The translations under genes and the position numbers were made by a program. A DNA stretch of 64,000 bases. Origin: CBDBJK01 sp965206395 (GTDB lineage: Bacteria > Chloroflexota > Dehalococcoidia > Lucifugimonadales > CATOSD01). The notes beneath the pieces were generated by a model. It had not been told where the DNA came from, searched no databases, and saw only the letters and a list, made by a program, of their open reading frames with translations. The stretch is from NCBI GenBank assembly GCA_965206395.1, contig CBDBJK010000020.1, forward strand, positions 62,001 through 126,000, written 5' to 3'. This document shows, one piece after another, positions 33,394 to 42,558 of this stretch; positions within the stretch are counted from its first letter, which is position 1, and every line of letters starts with the position of its first letter.

Positions 33394-34983
33394 CTAGAGC
33401 TTCACTGGCTTGGCGCTGTCGATATGAGGCACAACCGCAAACTCCTCAAGCACATGCGGCGGAATCGGGTCATCCAGTCCCAGAATCATCATGGCTCGTC
33501 CTCTTGGGGCCAACCGTCCTACCTCCATGAAGCCTATATTTATGTCGTGGTTCGCGGTAATTGTGCCTACTGTCCCGATCATGCCCGGCCTGTCTCGATG
33601 ATCGATAAACAGCAGGTAGGGAACCGTCGGCACCATGTCCAGCCAATACTCGTTCACTCTCACGATGTGCGGCTCACCCCTCATCGCCGTGCCCGTTAGA
33701 GTCATGCTGGATACGGCGGTGTTCAGGGTCACGGCGATGAGATTACCGTATTGTTCGGTCTGCACTCTCTTCCGCTCGACAACGTTCAAACCTCTGCGAG
33801 ATGCCTGAAGCGAGGCATTCACCAGATTGATGCGTTCGTCGCTCACCTGGCTCAGAAGCCCCATCAAGACCGCAGCCTTGAGTATGGCCGTGTCATGCTG
33901 GGCGATCTCGCCTTCGTAGACGATTTCGATGCTAAGAAACTGCCCTTCGACTAACTGGGTCAATATCTTCCCAACTAGAGACGCGGCGGAGAGGTACGGC
34001 GCGATGATTGCATGAACCTCTGGCGGAATAACGGGGGCATTGACAGTATTCGGAGCAGGCTCTCCTCGCAGGGCCGACAAGACCTGCTCAGCCACCTCAA
34101 TCGCCACGTCTCGTTGAGCTTCCAGCGTCGATGCTCCCAGATGCGGCGTAACGATAGCCTTGGGATGCTTTATCAGAGGCGAATCGCCCGGTGGCTCGGT
34201 AGCGAAGACATCTAGCGCAACTCCCGCCACAATTCCATCGTCCAACGCATCAAGCAGAGCATCCTCGTCTATCAGACCGCCTCTTGCGACGTTAATTATC
34301 CGCACTCCCTGTTTCATTGAAGACAATTCTTTCTTGCCAATTAAGTGATAGGTGTTCTCGTTCAGTGGTGTGTGAATGGTGATGAAGTCGGATTCGGCAA
34401 TGAGTCGCTCAAGCGATACAAGCTCAATTCCGAGGTTGCGGGCGTATTCAGGGCTGATGAATGGATCGTACGCGGTAAGTCGCATGTCGAAGCCCTGAAC
34501 TCGCCGCGCTAACTCAGTTCCCACCTTGCCTAACCCAATGATGCCCAGGGTCTTGTTACGTAGCTCGATGCCGACGAATTTGCCCCGCTCCCACTTGCCG
34601 CTTTTCAGCGATTGACCGGCTTGAGGAACGCTGCGGGCCAATGCTAGCATGAGGGCTACGGTATGCTCGGCGGCGGCGAGCAGGTTGCCTGTGGGCGCGT
34701 TCACCACTGCTACACCGTGATTCGTGGCCTCTTTCAGATCGATGTTATCTACACCTACTCCGGCCCTTCCAACGACCTGAAGCCGCTTGCCAGCCTCTAT
34801 GATTTCTGCTGTTACTCGCGTCTCGCTGCGAACGATGAGGGCATCATACGCCTCGATAATCTCTTTTAACTCATCAGAGGCAAGCCCTATCTTCACATCG
34901 ACATCTGCGTGAATCTTCAGAAATTCTATGCCCTCAGACGCAATTGGGTCTGAGACCAGTACTTTGAACCTGTCGTCTGTCAT
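33394..34983 (-). CDS. serA: D-3-phosphoglycerate dehydrogenase
   Basis: First step of serine synthesis: oxidises 3-phosphoglycerate to 3-phosphohydroxypyruvate with NAD. 529 aa, the long (type I) form. The Rossmann motif GIIGLGKVGTELARR, catalytic Arg in INVARGGLIDEDAL, Glu in VFATEPP and His in TPHLGASTLEAQ are present. After residue 320 come the intervening (ASB) domain and a C-terminal ACT domain (RDRPGMIGTVGTITANHDIN) that usually binds serine as feedback inhibitor. AGGAG stands four bases before ATG 34983. The next gene, a phosphoesterase, begins separately. Confidence 0.95.
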   Translation of the reverse strand: MTDDRFKVLVSDPIASEGIEFLKIHADVDVKIGLASDELKEIIEAYDALIVRSETRVTAEIIEAGKRLQVVGRAGVGVDNIDLKEATNHGVAVVNAPTGNLLAAAEHTVALMLALARSVPQAGQSLKSGKWERGKFVGIELRNKTLGIIGLGKVGTELARRVQGFDMRLTAYDPFISPEYARNLGIELVSLERLIAESDFITIHTPLNENTYHLIGKKELSSMKQGVRIINVARGGLIDEDALLDALDDGIVAGVALDVFATEPPGDSPLIKHPKAIVTPHLGASTLEAQRDVAIEVAEQVLSALRGEPAPNTVNAPVIPPEVHAIIAPYLSAASLVGKILTQLVEGQFLSIEIVYEGEIAQHDTAILKAAVLMGLLSQVSDERINLVNASLQASRRGLNVVERKRVQTEQYGNLIAVTLNTAVSSMTLTGTAMRGEPHIVRVNEYWLDMVPTVPYLLFIDHRDRPGMIGTVGTITANHDINIGFMEVGRLAPRGRAMMILGLDDPIPPHVLEEFAVVPHIDSAKPVKL

Positions 34984-35086
34984 AATGCTCCTGAAATTCT
35001 ATTCGTCCGTAGCCCACTCTCTAAGCTCTTCCTTTTGCGGAATTTGGCGAGTCAATCCCAGACGCGCGGAGTGAGAAAGGGGGCCA

Positions 35087-35677
35087 TTAATCGGGGTTCG
35101 TACCGTTCGACGACACGACTCGTCCATCTTGTATGTCCAGCGTCATAGCCTGGCAAGGGTTGGGCCTGCCAGGTGTATGGCCGAGAACAACAATCTCGGC
35201 ATGGAGCTTGCCTGGAGCAAGCTCTAGCAGTCCGACGGTGCCAAGTCTCAACTCTTTGTGATGTGGGAATGTGATACTCCCGGTGTTGAGCAGCACCACG
35301 CCGTCGCGGTATTCAAGGACTTCCTGATGCGTGTGGCCCGCCACCATGATGTCGACCGGGGCAGGGAAGTGCTCCTGAAGCTCTGACATAGGCCGGAACT
35401 GGCGATCAAGGCTGTGCACCATGCCTATACTCCAACCATGAACGTCAAGCGTCTGAACATCTTTCGTGCGAGGGTCGGGAATGGGGTCGTTGTTGCCAGT
35501 GGCGCAAATGACCGGCGCGAACTGCTCAAGCCAGTCCAACACCTTAGGCGACGTGAGGTCTCCACCGTGAAGAATCAAGTCCACATTGGAGAAAAATCTA
35601 GCAGGTTCAGGCCCCAACTCGCCCAGTTCGCGTATTGCGCCGGGGAGGTGAGTATCGGTGAGGAGGCCAATTCGCAT
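35087..35677 (-). CDS. YfcE/MJ0936-type metallophosphoesterase
   Basis: A 196-aa calcineurin-like phosphoesterase with the full metal-binding set: LTDTH (D-x-H), LILHGGD (GD), TGNND (GNxD), VAGHTHQE (GHTH). This small family hydrolyses phosphodiesters; some members have 2',3'-cyclic phosphodiesterase activity. The start is placed at ATG 35677 (MRIGLLTDTH), giving the usual family length; AAGAGG is 13 bases upstream, rather far. It sits between serA and the divergent thiolase-like operon. Confidence 0.85.
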   Translation of the reverse strand: MRIGLLTDTHLPGAIRELGELGPEPARFFSNVDLILHGGDLTSPKVLDWLEQFAPVICATGNNDPIPDPRTKDVQTLDVHGWSIGMVHSLDRQFRPMSELQEHFPAPVDIMVAGHTHQEVLEYRDGVVLLNTGSITFPHHKELRLGTVGLLELAPGKLHAEIVVLGHTPGRPNPCQAMTLDIQDGRVVSSNGTNPD

Positions 35678-35902
35678 AGAGAAAATATAACCTCTTGAGT
35701 GGTGATAGTCAACGTTGCCTACCGCCACCTGTGATTATTCGCGTTGACTACCACGACACCGTTATGCTAACGTTGCGGCAGATTTCCATAGCATCCCTCA
35801 TGAGAATTACCAGCCTGGCACCAATGGTTGAGAATCATCGCAACGAGGATGGGATAGCTGTAATTTCAAAGCGACGACAAATTATGCGGAAAGGAGCAAC
35901 GT

Positions 35903-37096
35903 ATGGCCGGAAGCAGAGACGCAGCCATCGTCGGCATTCATGAATACCCTCAGAGGGTAGTAGGGCTAGGAACCAGCGCGCTTCAGATCAAGGCCGCATC
36001 CGCGGCGAAGGCTCTGGAGGACGCCGGGCTATCCTGGAGGGACATTGACGCCGTCTACGACACGGGTAGCCATCAAGGTATAGGAGGGTTGGGTATTTCC
36101 GAGTATCTAGGCCTCAAGCCCACTGTCATCGACAACACGTCTGTGGGCGGGACATCCTACGAGTTCCACGCCAATCACGCCAGAGAAATGATAGCAGCAG
36201 GCAAGTGCAACGTCGCGCTACTGACCTATGGCTCTACGGCCCACAGCGACCGGAGGGCGATTGGCACAGCCGGAGGAACGGGCATAGGGCCTGCCAACCC
36301 CATCAATAACATGGAAGACCCCTGGGGCCTTACACTCATCAGCAACTACGCGATGGTCAAGCAGAGGCACATGTTTCAATACGGCACAACAGACGAGCAG
36401 TTCGCCGCAATCTCCGTTGCTACCCGGAAGCACGCGATGCGCAATCCCGAGGCCGTAAAGGCGATGACCGACCTTGAGTTCGTCGGCGTCAGAGAAATCA
36501 CGGCAGAGGATGTTATGGATTCGCGAGTCATCGCCCATCCACTGCATCTGTTGGAGTGCTGCATGGTTTCCGATGGCGGCGGCGCTGTGGTAATCGCCTC
36601 GTCTGATGTCGTGCGCAACATCAGGAAAAAGCCTGTCTGGATTATCGGAACGGGCGAGGCCACCAAATACCGTGAAAACGGCGGCGACATTACCGTCAGC
36701 GCGGGTGGTCAGTCCGGCCCCATTGCCTTCGCGGAGGCCGGTATATCTCCTTCTGAAGTAGATGTATTGATGGCCTATGACTCGTTCTCCATCACAGTCA
36801 TGTGCATGATCGAAGACCTGGGCTTCTGCAAGAAGGGCGACGGCGGGGCCTTCGTCGGCGACGGACATCTCGTCTTCGACGACCCTCGCAAGCCCGCGTT
36901 GAACACAGACGGAGGCGGCCTTTCCTCCAACCACCCTGGAGAAAGGGGCATCTTCCTGCTTCTGGAAGCCACGCGGCAGCTTCGAGGCGAGTCCATGTCG
37001 CAGGTCAAAGACGCGAAGCTCGCTGTAGCGGTAGGCAACGGCGGTCAACTCGGATCGCGCCATGCCACTGGAGCCACCATTCTCGCCGCCGACTAA
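35903..37096 (+). CDS. Thiolase-superfamily (SCP-x/Ltp2-like) protein
   Basis: A 397-aa thiolase-fold protein: AIVGIHEYP start, ALEDAGLSWRDIDAVYDTG, and C-terminal GDGGAFVGDG and AVAVGNGGQLGSRHATGATI. The position that holds the thiolase nucleophilic cysteine reads DNTSVGGTSYEFHANHA with no cysteine, so ordinary thiolysis is unlikely. This loss is typical of Ltp2-type retro-aldolases. The neighbours (DUF35 and two MaoC-like genes) match the partners of Ltp2 in steroid side-chain removal. AAAGGAG lies six bases before the ATG. Confidence 0.82.
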   Translation: MAGSRDAAIVGIHEYPQRVVGLGTSALQIKAASAAKALEDAGLSWRDIDAVYDTGSHQGIGGLGISEYLGLKPTVIDNTSVGGTSYEFHANHAREMIAAGKCNVALLTYGSTAHSDRRAIGTAGGTGIGPANPINNMEDPWGLTLISNYAMVKQRHMFQYGTTDEQFAAISVATRKHAMRNPEAVKAMTDLEFVGVREITAEDVMDSRVIAHPLHLLECCMVSDGGGAVVIASSDVVRNIRKKPVWIIGTGEATKYRENGGDITVSAGGQSGPIAFAEAGISPSEVDVLMAYDSFSITVMCMIEDLGFCKKGDGGAFVGDGHLVFDDPRKPALNTDGGGLSSNHPGERGIFLLLEATRQLRGESMSQVKDAKLAVAVGNGGQLGSRHATGATILAAD

Positions 37097-37117
37097 GCAT
37101 CATCGAGGAGAAATATA

Positions 37118-37540
37118 TTGACAACAACAGGACTTAGACCACAACCACGCTTCCCTGAGCCAGACACCGAGCCGTTCTGGGAAGCCACCAAACAGCACGA
37201 GCTTAAATACCAGACCTGCAACAAGTGCAGCGAGGTCATTTTCTTCCCGCGCCGCCATTGCTCACGGTGCGGCTCCGATGACACCAAGTGGAGCGTTTCC
37301 AAGGGGGAGGGAACGGTATACACCTTCAGCGTGGTCATGCAGAGCCGCCACCCGGCTTTCAAAGACCTGGGAGCCTACTCCGTAGCCTATGTAGACCTTG
37401 ACGAAGGCTTTCGCATCATGACCAACGTTGTCGGGGTGGAAAATCCGGTCACCGACATCCAGTGCGGAATGCGCGTGAAATTACGCTGGGCAGACCAGGG
37501 CGCAGGCGAAATATCCCTGCCAATGTTCGAGCCTGCCTAA
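37118..37540 (+). CDS. DUF35 / OB-fold zinc-ribbon protein
   Basis: A 140-aa DUF35 protein. The N-terminal rubredoxin-like zinc ribbon has CNKC and CSRC (about residues 34-52) and an OB-fold follows (GEGTVYTFSVV onward). DUF35 proteins bind thiolase-like partners and help channel acyl-CoA; in actinobacteria the equivalent domain belongs to ChsH2. TTG 37118 is the start, seven bases after GAGGAG and 22 bases after the thiolase stop, so these two are surely co-transcribed. Confidence 0.87.
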   Translation: MTTTGLRPQPRFPEPDTEPFWEATKQHELKYQTCNKCSEVIFFPRRHCSRCGSDDTKWSVSKGEGTVYTFSVVMQSRHPAFKDLGAYSVAYVDLDEGFRIMTNVVGVENPVTDIQCGMRVKLRWADQGAGEISLPMFEPA

Positions 37541-37646
37541 AGCATTTTGTAAAGAGTTGCCGCTCCTAGCAGATAAAAAGTCAATCCAGTAGCTAGAGTT
37601 GGCGACCCTTCCCCTGCATTTTCTGTAAAGGGAAGAGGGAGGAGCT

Positions 37647-38141
37647 ATGAGTACCGAGACAACAACGCTTGTAACTGAAGACATGATCGAGCGGAGGGGC
37701 AAGTTCGGAGACGAGCGAGTATCGCCTCCAGTCTCGCTATCGGACATTCGCAAGTGGGCCATCGCCGTCTACTGGCCGGAGGAGCCGCCACCGCTATACT
37801 GGGACGAGGAATATGCCGAGACGACGCAGCACGGCGGCATCATCGCACCTCTGGATTTCAACCCCTTCGCCTGGCCCGTGCATCGGCCCGCCGCAGGGCC
37901 TGGCAGAGCCACAGCCCAGGGTGGAGGCGTTGGCACGCGCGGCATGAACGGCGGTCAAACCGAGGAGTATCACGCTCCTATGAGACCGGGGGATATCATA
38001 ACCTCGACTACTGGTCTAACGGACTGGGTAGAACGGCAGACTCGATTGGGCTTAACCCTGTTCACTACCGCCGAGACTCGTTGGACGAATCAGAATGGCG
38101 ATATGGTCAAAATCAGGAAGTCTACGGGCATTCGCTACTAG
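37647..38141 (+). CDS. MaoC-like dehydratase, N-terminal-domain type (ChsH/FAS1-like)
   Basis: A 164-aa hot-dog-fold protein resembling the MaoC_dehydrat_N domain: IERRGKFGDERVSPPVSLSD, RKWAIAVYWPEEPP, EYAETTQHGGIIAPLDFNPF and the late YHAPMRPGDIITSTTGL. Such subunits pair with a second hot-dog protein to build one active enoyl-CoA hydratase. GGAGG precedes ATG 37647. It lies 107 bases after the DUF35 gene and 34 bases before a second MaoC-like gene. Confidence 0.83.
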   Translation: MSTETTTLVTEDMIERRGKFGDERVSPPVSLSDIRKWAIAVYWPEEPPPLYWDEEYAETTQHGGIIAPLDFNPFAWPVHRPAAGPGRATAQGGGVGTRGMNGGQTEEYHAPMRPGDIITSTTGLTDWVERQTRLGLTLFTTAETRWTNQNGDMVKIRKSTGIRY

Positions 38142-38174
38142 CCCGCACCGGCGAACAATCAAGGAGGACTGTAC

Positions 38175-38615
38175 ATGTCGCAGAACGTATACTGGGAAGA
38201 CGTTGAGGAAGGCCAGGAGATCACGAGTTGGTCTCGCCAGACCGATTTCATGCACTGGAACCGCTATGCGGCGGTCAATGACGAATTCGTTTACATACAC
38301 ATGGACGATGAGGCCGGCCGGGCCGCTCTGAACGAGGCCGGAGCTTTCGGCATGGGAAACCTGCGCTTCGCGTACCTCCACAACATGCTGCGAAACTGGG
38401 CTGGCGATGAGGCCCAAGTCAAAAGTGTAGGGTGTCAGTACAGGTCTATCAATCAGAAAGATGACGTGCTCACCTGCACTGGAAAAATCAGGAGCAAGCG
38501 CGTTGAGGACGGTGAGTATCTCATCGACCTGGATATAGACGTAATCAACCAGGAAGGCCAGTCCACGGCTCCAGGCGAGGCAACGGTTGCTCTGCCTAGC
38601 CGCCAGAACTCCTAA
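38175..38615 (+). CDS. MaoC-like enoyl-CoA hydratase partner
   Basis: A 146-aa hot-dog protein. The catalytic region reads RYAAVNDEFVYIHMDDEAGR, with Asp and His in the place of the usual Dx4-5H dyad. NEAGAFGMGNLRFAYLHNML follows as the central helix. It is likely the partner of the preceding subunit in a heteromeric hydratase that acts with the thiolase-like and DUF35 proteins. GGAGG stands nine bases before the ATG. It is the last gene of this operon. Confidence 0.84.
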   Translation: MSQNVYWEDVEEGQEITSWSRQTDFMHWNRYAAVNDEFVYIHMDDEAGRAALNEAGAFGMGNLRFAYLHNMLRNWAGDEAQVKSVGCQYRSINQKDDVLTCTGKIRSKRVEDGEYLIDLDIDVINQEGQSTAPGEATVALPSRQNS

Positions 38616-38673
38616 TGTTTAGATAGCGTTCGCAACTGAACGACGCCGGGCAACAGCTTGACCATAAAGCAGT

Positions 38674-39540
38674 TTACCCCGGCGTCACCTCCATCAGGTC
38701 TTCCCCGAGTATAACCTTTCCCTTGTAGATGCTCTTGATCTCGTCCACAACTGTCTGTGCCACAGCGGGATCGTCGTAGGCTAACCCCATGTGCACTATA
38801 ACCAACGTCTTGGCCCCTGATTCCTCGGCAGCTTCAGCCACGTTCCTTGGCCCATGACCGCCGACCCTGCGAGCCGCGATGGGGTCGTCCCAGTTCTGGA
38901 GGCCGGGAGACATATGCAGCAGCAAATCCACGTCCTTCGCCAGTTCGATAGTGCTGCGGCAGGGTATAGTGTCTCCGGTGATGACAACCGAACCACCATC
39001 GCAGTCCACGCGGTAGGCAAGGCAGTCGTGGTACGGTTGAGCGTGTACGGCGGGAGTAGCCGTTACCTGCCAGCTTGGGCCGGAACACACGACGCCTGGC
39101 TGAATATCTTTCGCGCCAAGCTCTATCGGCTCGCGCGGCGGCACGCCACCACGATTCTCGTACACTCTGATACTGAGGGGATGCTTCGTGCGAGCCACAA
39201 TGTCTGGCTCGAAGACTCCACCAGCTCCGAAAAGAAGATTGACGTATCGCTCCGTGCCTCTGGGGCCGTAGATTTGCAATGGGGAAATCTTCCCCGCACC
39301 CTGGTCCCAACGCACAAGAGCGAACTGGGCGAAGTCCACGTTATGATCGTAGTGATGGTGAGTGAAAAACTGGAAGTCTATTTCGGTTATGGGTATGTCT
39401 GTGGCGGCCAGACGTTGCGTAGTGCCTGGGCCGCAGTCGAAGAGCAAGTACTCGCCATCGGCTTCGACGAGGTGAGCGGAGCCATGGCGGTTCGCTCTGG
39501 GTTCGGGGCTTCCAGTGCCTAACAATGTAACTTTCAGCAT
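38674..39540 (-). CDS. MBL-fold hydrolase, RNase Z/arylsulfatase-like
   Basis: A 288-aa hydrolase. It has the strand VTLLGTGSPEPRANRHGSA and the metal site THHHYDHNVDF (His-x-His-x-Asp-His), a later His in VHAQPYHDC, bridging Asp in ITGDTIPC and His in IVHMGLAY. The LLGTGSP start and spacing are those of the RNase Z/ElaC-like branch, but no exosite arm is evident, so an organic ester or sulfate hydrolase is as likely. GAGG stands seven bases before ATG 39540. Confidence 0.82.
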   Translation of the reverse strand: MLKVTLLGTGSPEPRANRHGSAHLVEADGEYLLFDCGPGTTQRLAATDIPITEIDFQFFTHHHYDHNVDFAQFALVRWDQGAGKISPLQIYGPRGTERYVNLLFGAGGVFEPDIVARTKHPLSIRVYENRGGVPPREPIELGAKDIQPGVVCSGPSWQVTATPAVHAQPYHDCLAYRVDCDGGSVVITGDTIPCRSTIELAKDVDLLLHMSPGLQNWDDPIAARRVGGHGPRNVAEAAEESGAKTLVIVHMGLAYDDPAVAQTVVDEIKSIYKGKVILGEDLMEVTPG

Positions 39541-39599
39541 ATTGCAACCTCACGAGCAGTTGTTTCCTCTCTTCAGACAGCCGTGAGTGTAATCGCGAT

Positions 39600-39757
39600 G
39601 CCAGCCTATGTCAACGGCTGTCGGCGGCGTCGGTGCAATCGACCATCCTTGATATGGCAAAGTACGCCTCAGCGTTGCTTCAAAAGAGCACGGGCATCGT
39701 CAAGCCTGAGACGTTTGACCTGATGAATTCGCCACACTGGTGCCCGGATGAATCTGG
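39600..39757 (+). pseudogene. Fragment of a class C beta-lactamase-like serine hydrolase
   Basis: STILDMAKYASALLQKSTG and IVKPETFDLMNSPHWCPDE resemble the late helical region of serine hydrolases of the beta-lactamase/esterase EstB type (DMAKYA, PETF). No active-site SxxK or Y-x-N motif remains on either side and the downstream frame turns non-homologous, so this is a remnant. Confidence 0.35.
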
Positions 39758-39899
39758 TCAGAAACAACAATCTGCAACCCTGGGTCTCGTAGGCAAGGCT
39801 CATCATTTCAGGCGAAACGACACGAGGGCAGACCGATGGCCTGCCCTCTGCGTTTTAGCCTTGAACTATGTTACTGCGCAGCCCTACAAAACTTCTCGC

Positions 39900-40385
39900 T
39901 TACCTGAACAGAGAAGCTGGCACGACGCTTCCGATTGTCAGGTCTTCGAACGTGCCTGTTATCCGCCTTCCGTCGTCCGATACACTGAGGAGCGCGCTGC
40001 CTACCGTGCCTGCAACTGTGACATAAGATATGTCGATATCGCGTCCGACGATAACGCCTTGGCCCTCTGCCGTCACTATCCCAAACGCATTGATTTCCTG
40101 TATCGTCACGTCGCTGCCGTTCTGTCCGATTATATACGACAGTCCTCCTGTTGATTGCCACGTTCCGCCTATGCTGAAAAACTGCGGAGGCTCCGGGGAC
40201 GGCGTCATGCCGGAGGTCGGGGAGACCTGCCCCGTATTATCGTTCGTCTGTGACTGCACCGGTTGCGACTTCACCGGCGAAGGCACGATGCCCACAGAGA
40301 CCAGTATGACTGTAGCAAGCACCGTGCTGACGACACCAGCTATTATCGGCTTTACGAATCCGCTGGATTTCTCTCCCTGCGACAT
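39900..40385 (-). CDS. Membrane-anchored hypothetical protein
   Basis: A 161-aa protein with one N-terminal transmembrane segment (IIAGVVSTVLATVILVSVGIV), a Ser/Pro/Gln-rich linker, and a C-terminal beta-rich domain (FSIGGTWQSTGGLSYIIGQN onward) facing the outside. ATG 40385 follows GGGAG by nine bases. It is preceded by a 48-aa hydrophobic gene on the same strand, so the pair may form a small envelope operon. I recognise no family. Confidence 0.65.
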   Translation of the reverse strand: MSQGEKSSGFVKPIIAGVVSTVLATVILVSVGIVPSPVKSQPVQSQTNDNTGQVSPTSGMTPSPEPPQFFSIGGTWQSTGGLSYIIGQNGSDVTIQEINAFGIVTAEGQGVIVGRDIDISYVTVAGTVGSALLSVSDDGRRITGTFEDLTIGSVVPASLFR

Positions 40386-40417
40386 CTTACGTTCTCCCTT
40401 GCGAAAGACCTCTGAGA

Positions 40418-40564
40418 TCAAGCAACTTGATTAATGAACTCCCGTATGACCGCCACAGCCGGAACCATAATCAACGCATTGATTATAGCAAAGGCGGCCA
40501 CAGTAGCCATGAATTCACCAAGGGTTGTGCTAGTCTGTTTGACGGTTGCGACTGCGGATTTCAA
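40418..40564 (-). CDS. 48-aa hydrophobic protein, separated from its ribosome site by an IS
   Basis: TTG at 40564 starts LKSAVATVKQTSTTLGEF, followed by a hydrophobic helix (MATVAAFAIINALIMVPAVAVI) and REFINQVA. It is probably a single-pass membrane peptide. The ribosome site AGAGG belongs to sequence now at 42562-42566, on the other side of a 1980-bp IS. The 9-bp duplication of that insertion contains the TTG, so coding is preserved but normal translation initiation is not. Confidence 0.55.
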   Translation of the reverse strand: MKSAVATVKQTSTTLGEFMATVAAFAIINALIMVPAVAVIREFINQVA

Positions 40565-40569
40565 GTTTG

Positions 40570-42549
40570 ATTCCCTCGTAACAAGGCCTGTTTGAGATGA
40601 GCCCTGGCGTACGAAGGTGGTCTGGAGCGGAGGAGGCCACGGGATGCCGGTTGCTGGCCTCACCGCCCTATCTGCTGCGCTCAGGACAAGCGTGATCCCG
40701 TTGCGGTACCCCTTCCGTGGCTCAGGGCACCCGGTGGAAGTTGTGGAGCGGCGCCCTCATGCGGCCGCGACCGCAGGTACCGTCCCGACCGCCCGCTGAG
40801 CCGTGTTCTCCATCTCCACCAGGCGTGCATGGACCATCCGCTTGAAGTTGCACGCCAACGCCTTCAGGTAGACGGCAAGCCGCACCCGACGGCCCCCTCG
40901 CACCCGCAAGCGCCCGAGCCCGTGGGCGCGCTTCAGCTCGGAGTTCGTTCCCTCGATACCAGCCCTTATGTCATACCGCTTGCGCCACTCCTCGGTGGCC
41001 TCGGCCCTCCGGCGTCGCTCGATGTTCACCTTCACCAGGTCCGCCTTGAGGACGTAGGCCCCCGCACGCCGGTCCAGCTTCACTGGGCAACGGGATCGCA
41101 AGGGGCAGGGCTCGCATGTTGTCCCGGCAAAGTGGACCTCTACCCGCTCCGGCGCATCCTTCAGCTCGTACTCCTCGATGGACGGGTGGCCGGCGGGGCA
41201 CACCGTGGCCTGCTCCCCTGTGACGTCGATCTGAAAGTCCGCGGCGGTGAGCGGCGGTGGTCCGTCACCCTCTCCTTCGTGCGAGTTCCCCGGCGCCGAC
41301 CCCGCCACCGGGCTCACCAGTTCCGTTCCCCGGCGCGAGGCTTCGAAGGCATTGCGGCCCGACCCATACGCCGTGTCGGCGAAGAGCTCGTCCGGTCGGA
41401 CCTTCCGCTCCGCGAGCCCGTCAACGACCGGCACGCTCACGTCGGTGTCGCTCCCACTCGAGGGGGTCACCTCCACGTGGGTGATGAGCTGGGTGGCGTT
41501 CTCCTCGTGGCAGGTCTCCGCCACCTGCACCTCGTACCCCTTCCCCTTGTGGCCGCTGTAGGTCACATCCGGGTCGTGGGGCGATTGCAGCGAGTCGGCG
41601 GACACCTGCTTCGGGTCCTTCAAGGCCACGGGCACCTTGCATTCCCCAGCATCGTCGTCATCGTCCCTGGGGCGCCCGTCCTGGTGTTTGCCCACATGGC
41701 ACTGCTCCCGCAGCAGCCGCTCCAGCAGCCGGTACTCCTCCAGCTGGGCAGCAGTCGTGCCATGAAACCGGTCCACCAGCCGGTAGAGGTCCCGGGCACA
41801 GACCGAAAGGCGTCGCCGACCCTCCCCCGTGCGGGCGTCCTCGTAGTGGGTCGCCTCGTCTTCTTCCTTCAAATAGCGCCCTAGGAGGCCCTCCGGAACC
41901 CCAGGGCGAAGCTCTGGGTGCTCCCAGCGCAAGGCCCGCAGGAACAACCGCATCGTCTCACAGAACAGGCCCAGCCGGGTGAGTGTGGCGATGTTGCTCA
42001 TGATGTGGGTGGAGTCCAGCCGTTGCTTTCCGGTGCGTATGCCCAGCGCCTGGATGATCCGGTCCGTGGTCTCCTGGAAAGCCAGCCGGCCACCGTCGTG
42101 CTGCATCAGGCGAACTCGGAAGTTGTGGAGGGTCTTCTGGGGCAGGTGGGTCTCCTCGATGTCTAGCCGCAGGGCGTGGTGCCAGAGCAGGTTGAACTCT
42201 AGCTGTTCCAGAGCTTCATCGTCGGTGAGGTTGAACATCTCTTTGAGGAGGTGGACCCCGAGGACGGTCTGCACCGCCCGGTTGGGACGGCCGTTGTCCA
42301 CGCAGTACATGGGAGCAAAGCGCTCCTCGTCAATCAGGGGGAGCGCCTCGTTTCGGAAAACCTCGGCCCAACTTCTCTCCAGGCGCTTAGCCTTCTTCGG
42401 CGTCACCAGGAACTGGGACTGCCAGAGGCTCTCTTGCGGGTCTCGTATTCGGAACATCCTCCCCTCCCTCGGCCAGGCGCAGCGCCCACGACCTTTTATT
42501 ACATTATCCCCACCTTGCCCCAGGCTGGCGAGGGGTTTTTACGAACAAA
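40570..42549 (-). mobile_element. IS1182-like element E, GC-rich, about 1980 bp
   Basis: Ends inferred from a 9-bp direct repeat TCAAGTTTG (40561-40569, 42550-42558) and imperfect terminal repeats around a TCGTAA core. The GC content is well above that of its surroundings, which suggests recent arrival from a GC-rich host. It lies at the start of the 48-aa gene. The boundaries are less certain than for the other ISs. Confidence 0.72.
40757..42457 (-). CDS. IS1182-family transposase (element E)
   Basis: A 566-aa transposase. N-terminal DUF772 region (GVHLLKEMFNLTDDEALEQL), DDE residues probably in LDSTHIMSN, ADTAYGSGRN and GIEGTNSELKRAHGLGRLR, and a C-terminal cysteine cluster CEPCPLRSRCP. 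A highly charged linker (RPRDDDDDAGECK) lies in the middle. GGGAGGGGAGG directly precedes ATG 42457. The frame is intact. Confidence 0.9.
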   Translation of the reverse strand: MFRIRDPQESLWQSQFLVTPKKAKRLERSWAEVFRNEALPLIDEERFAPMYCVDNGRPNRAVQTVLGVHLLKEMFNLTDDEALEQLEFNLLWHHALRLDIEETHLPQKTLHNFRVRLMQHDGGRLAFQETTDRIIQALGIRTGKQRLDSTHIMSNIATLTRLGLFCETMRLFLRALRWEHPELRPGVPEGLLGRYLKEEDEATHYEDARTGEGRRRLSVCARDLYRLVDRFHGTTAAQLEEYRLLERLLREQCHVGKHQDGRPRDDDDDAGECKVPVALKDPKQVSADSLQSPHDPDVTYSGHKGKGYEVQVAETCHEENATQLITHVEVTPSSGSDTDVSVPVVDGLAERKVRPDELFADTAYGSGRNAFEASRRGTELVSPVAGSAPGNSHEGEGDGPPPLTAADFQIDVTGEQATVCPAGHPSIEEYELKDAPERVEVHFAGTTCEPCPLRSRCPVKLDRRAGAYVLKADLVKVNIERRRRAEATEEWRKRYDIRAGIEGTNSELKRAHGLGRLRVRGGRRVRLAVYLKALACNFKRMVHARLVEMENTAQRAVGTVPAVAAA

Positions 42550-42558
42550 TCAAGTTTG

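Noticed and set aside
36218..37063. 281-codon minus-strand frame opposite the thiolase-like gene
   Set aside because: It mirrors a well-supported plus-strand gene and shows no recognisable motif or ribosome site.
40829..41884. Long plus-strand frame of 351 codons inside IS E
   Set aside because: Antisense shadow of the GC-rich IS1182 transposase; low-complexity Arg/Pro-rich product.
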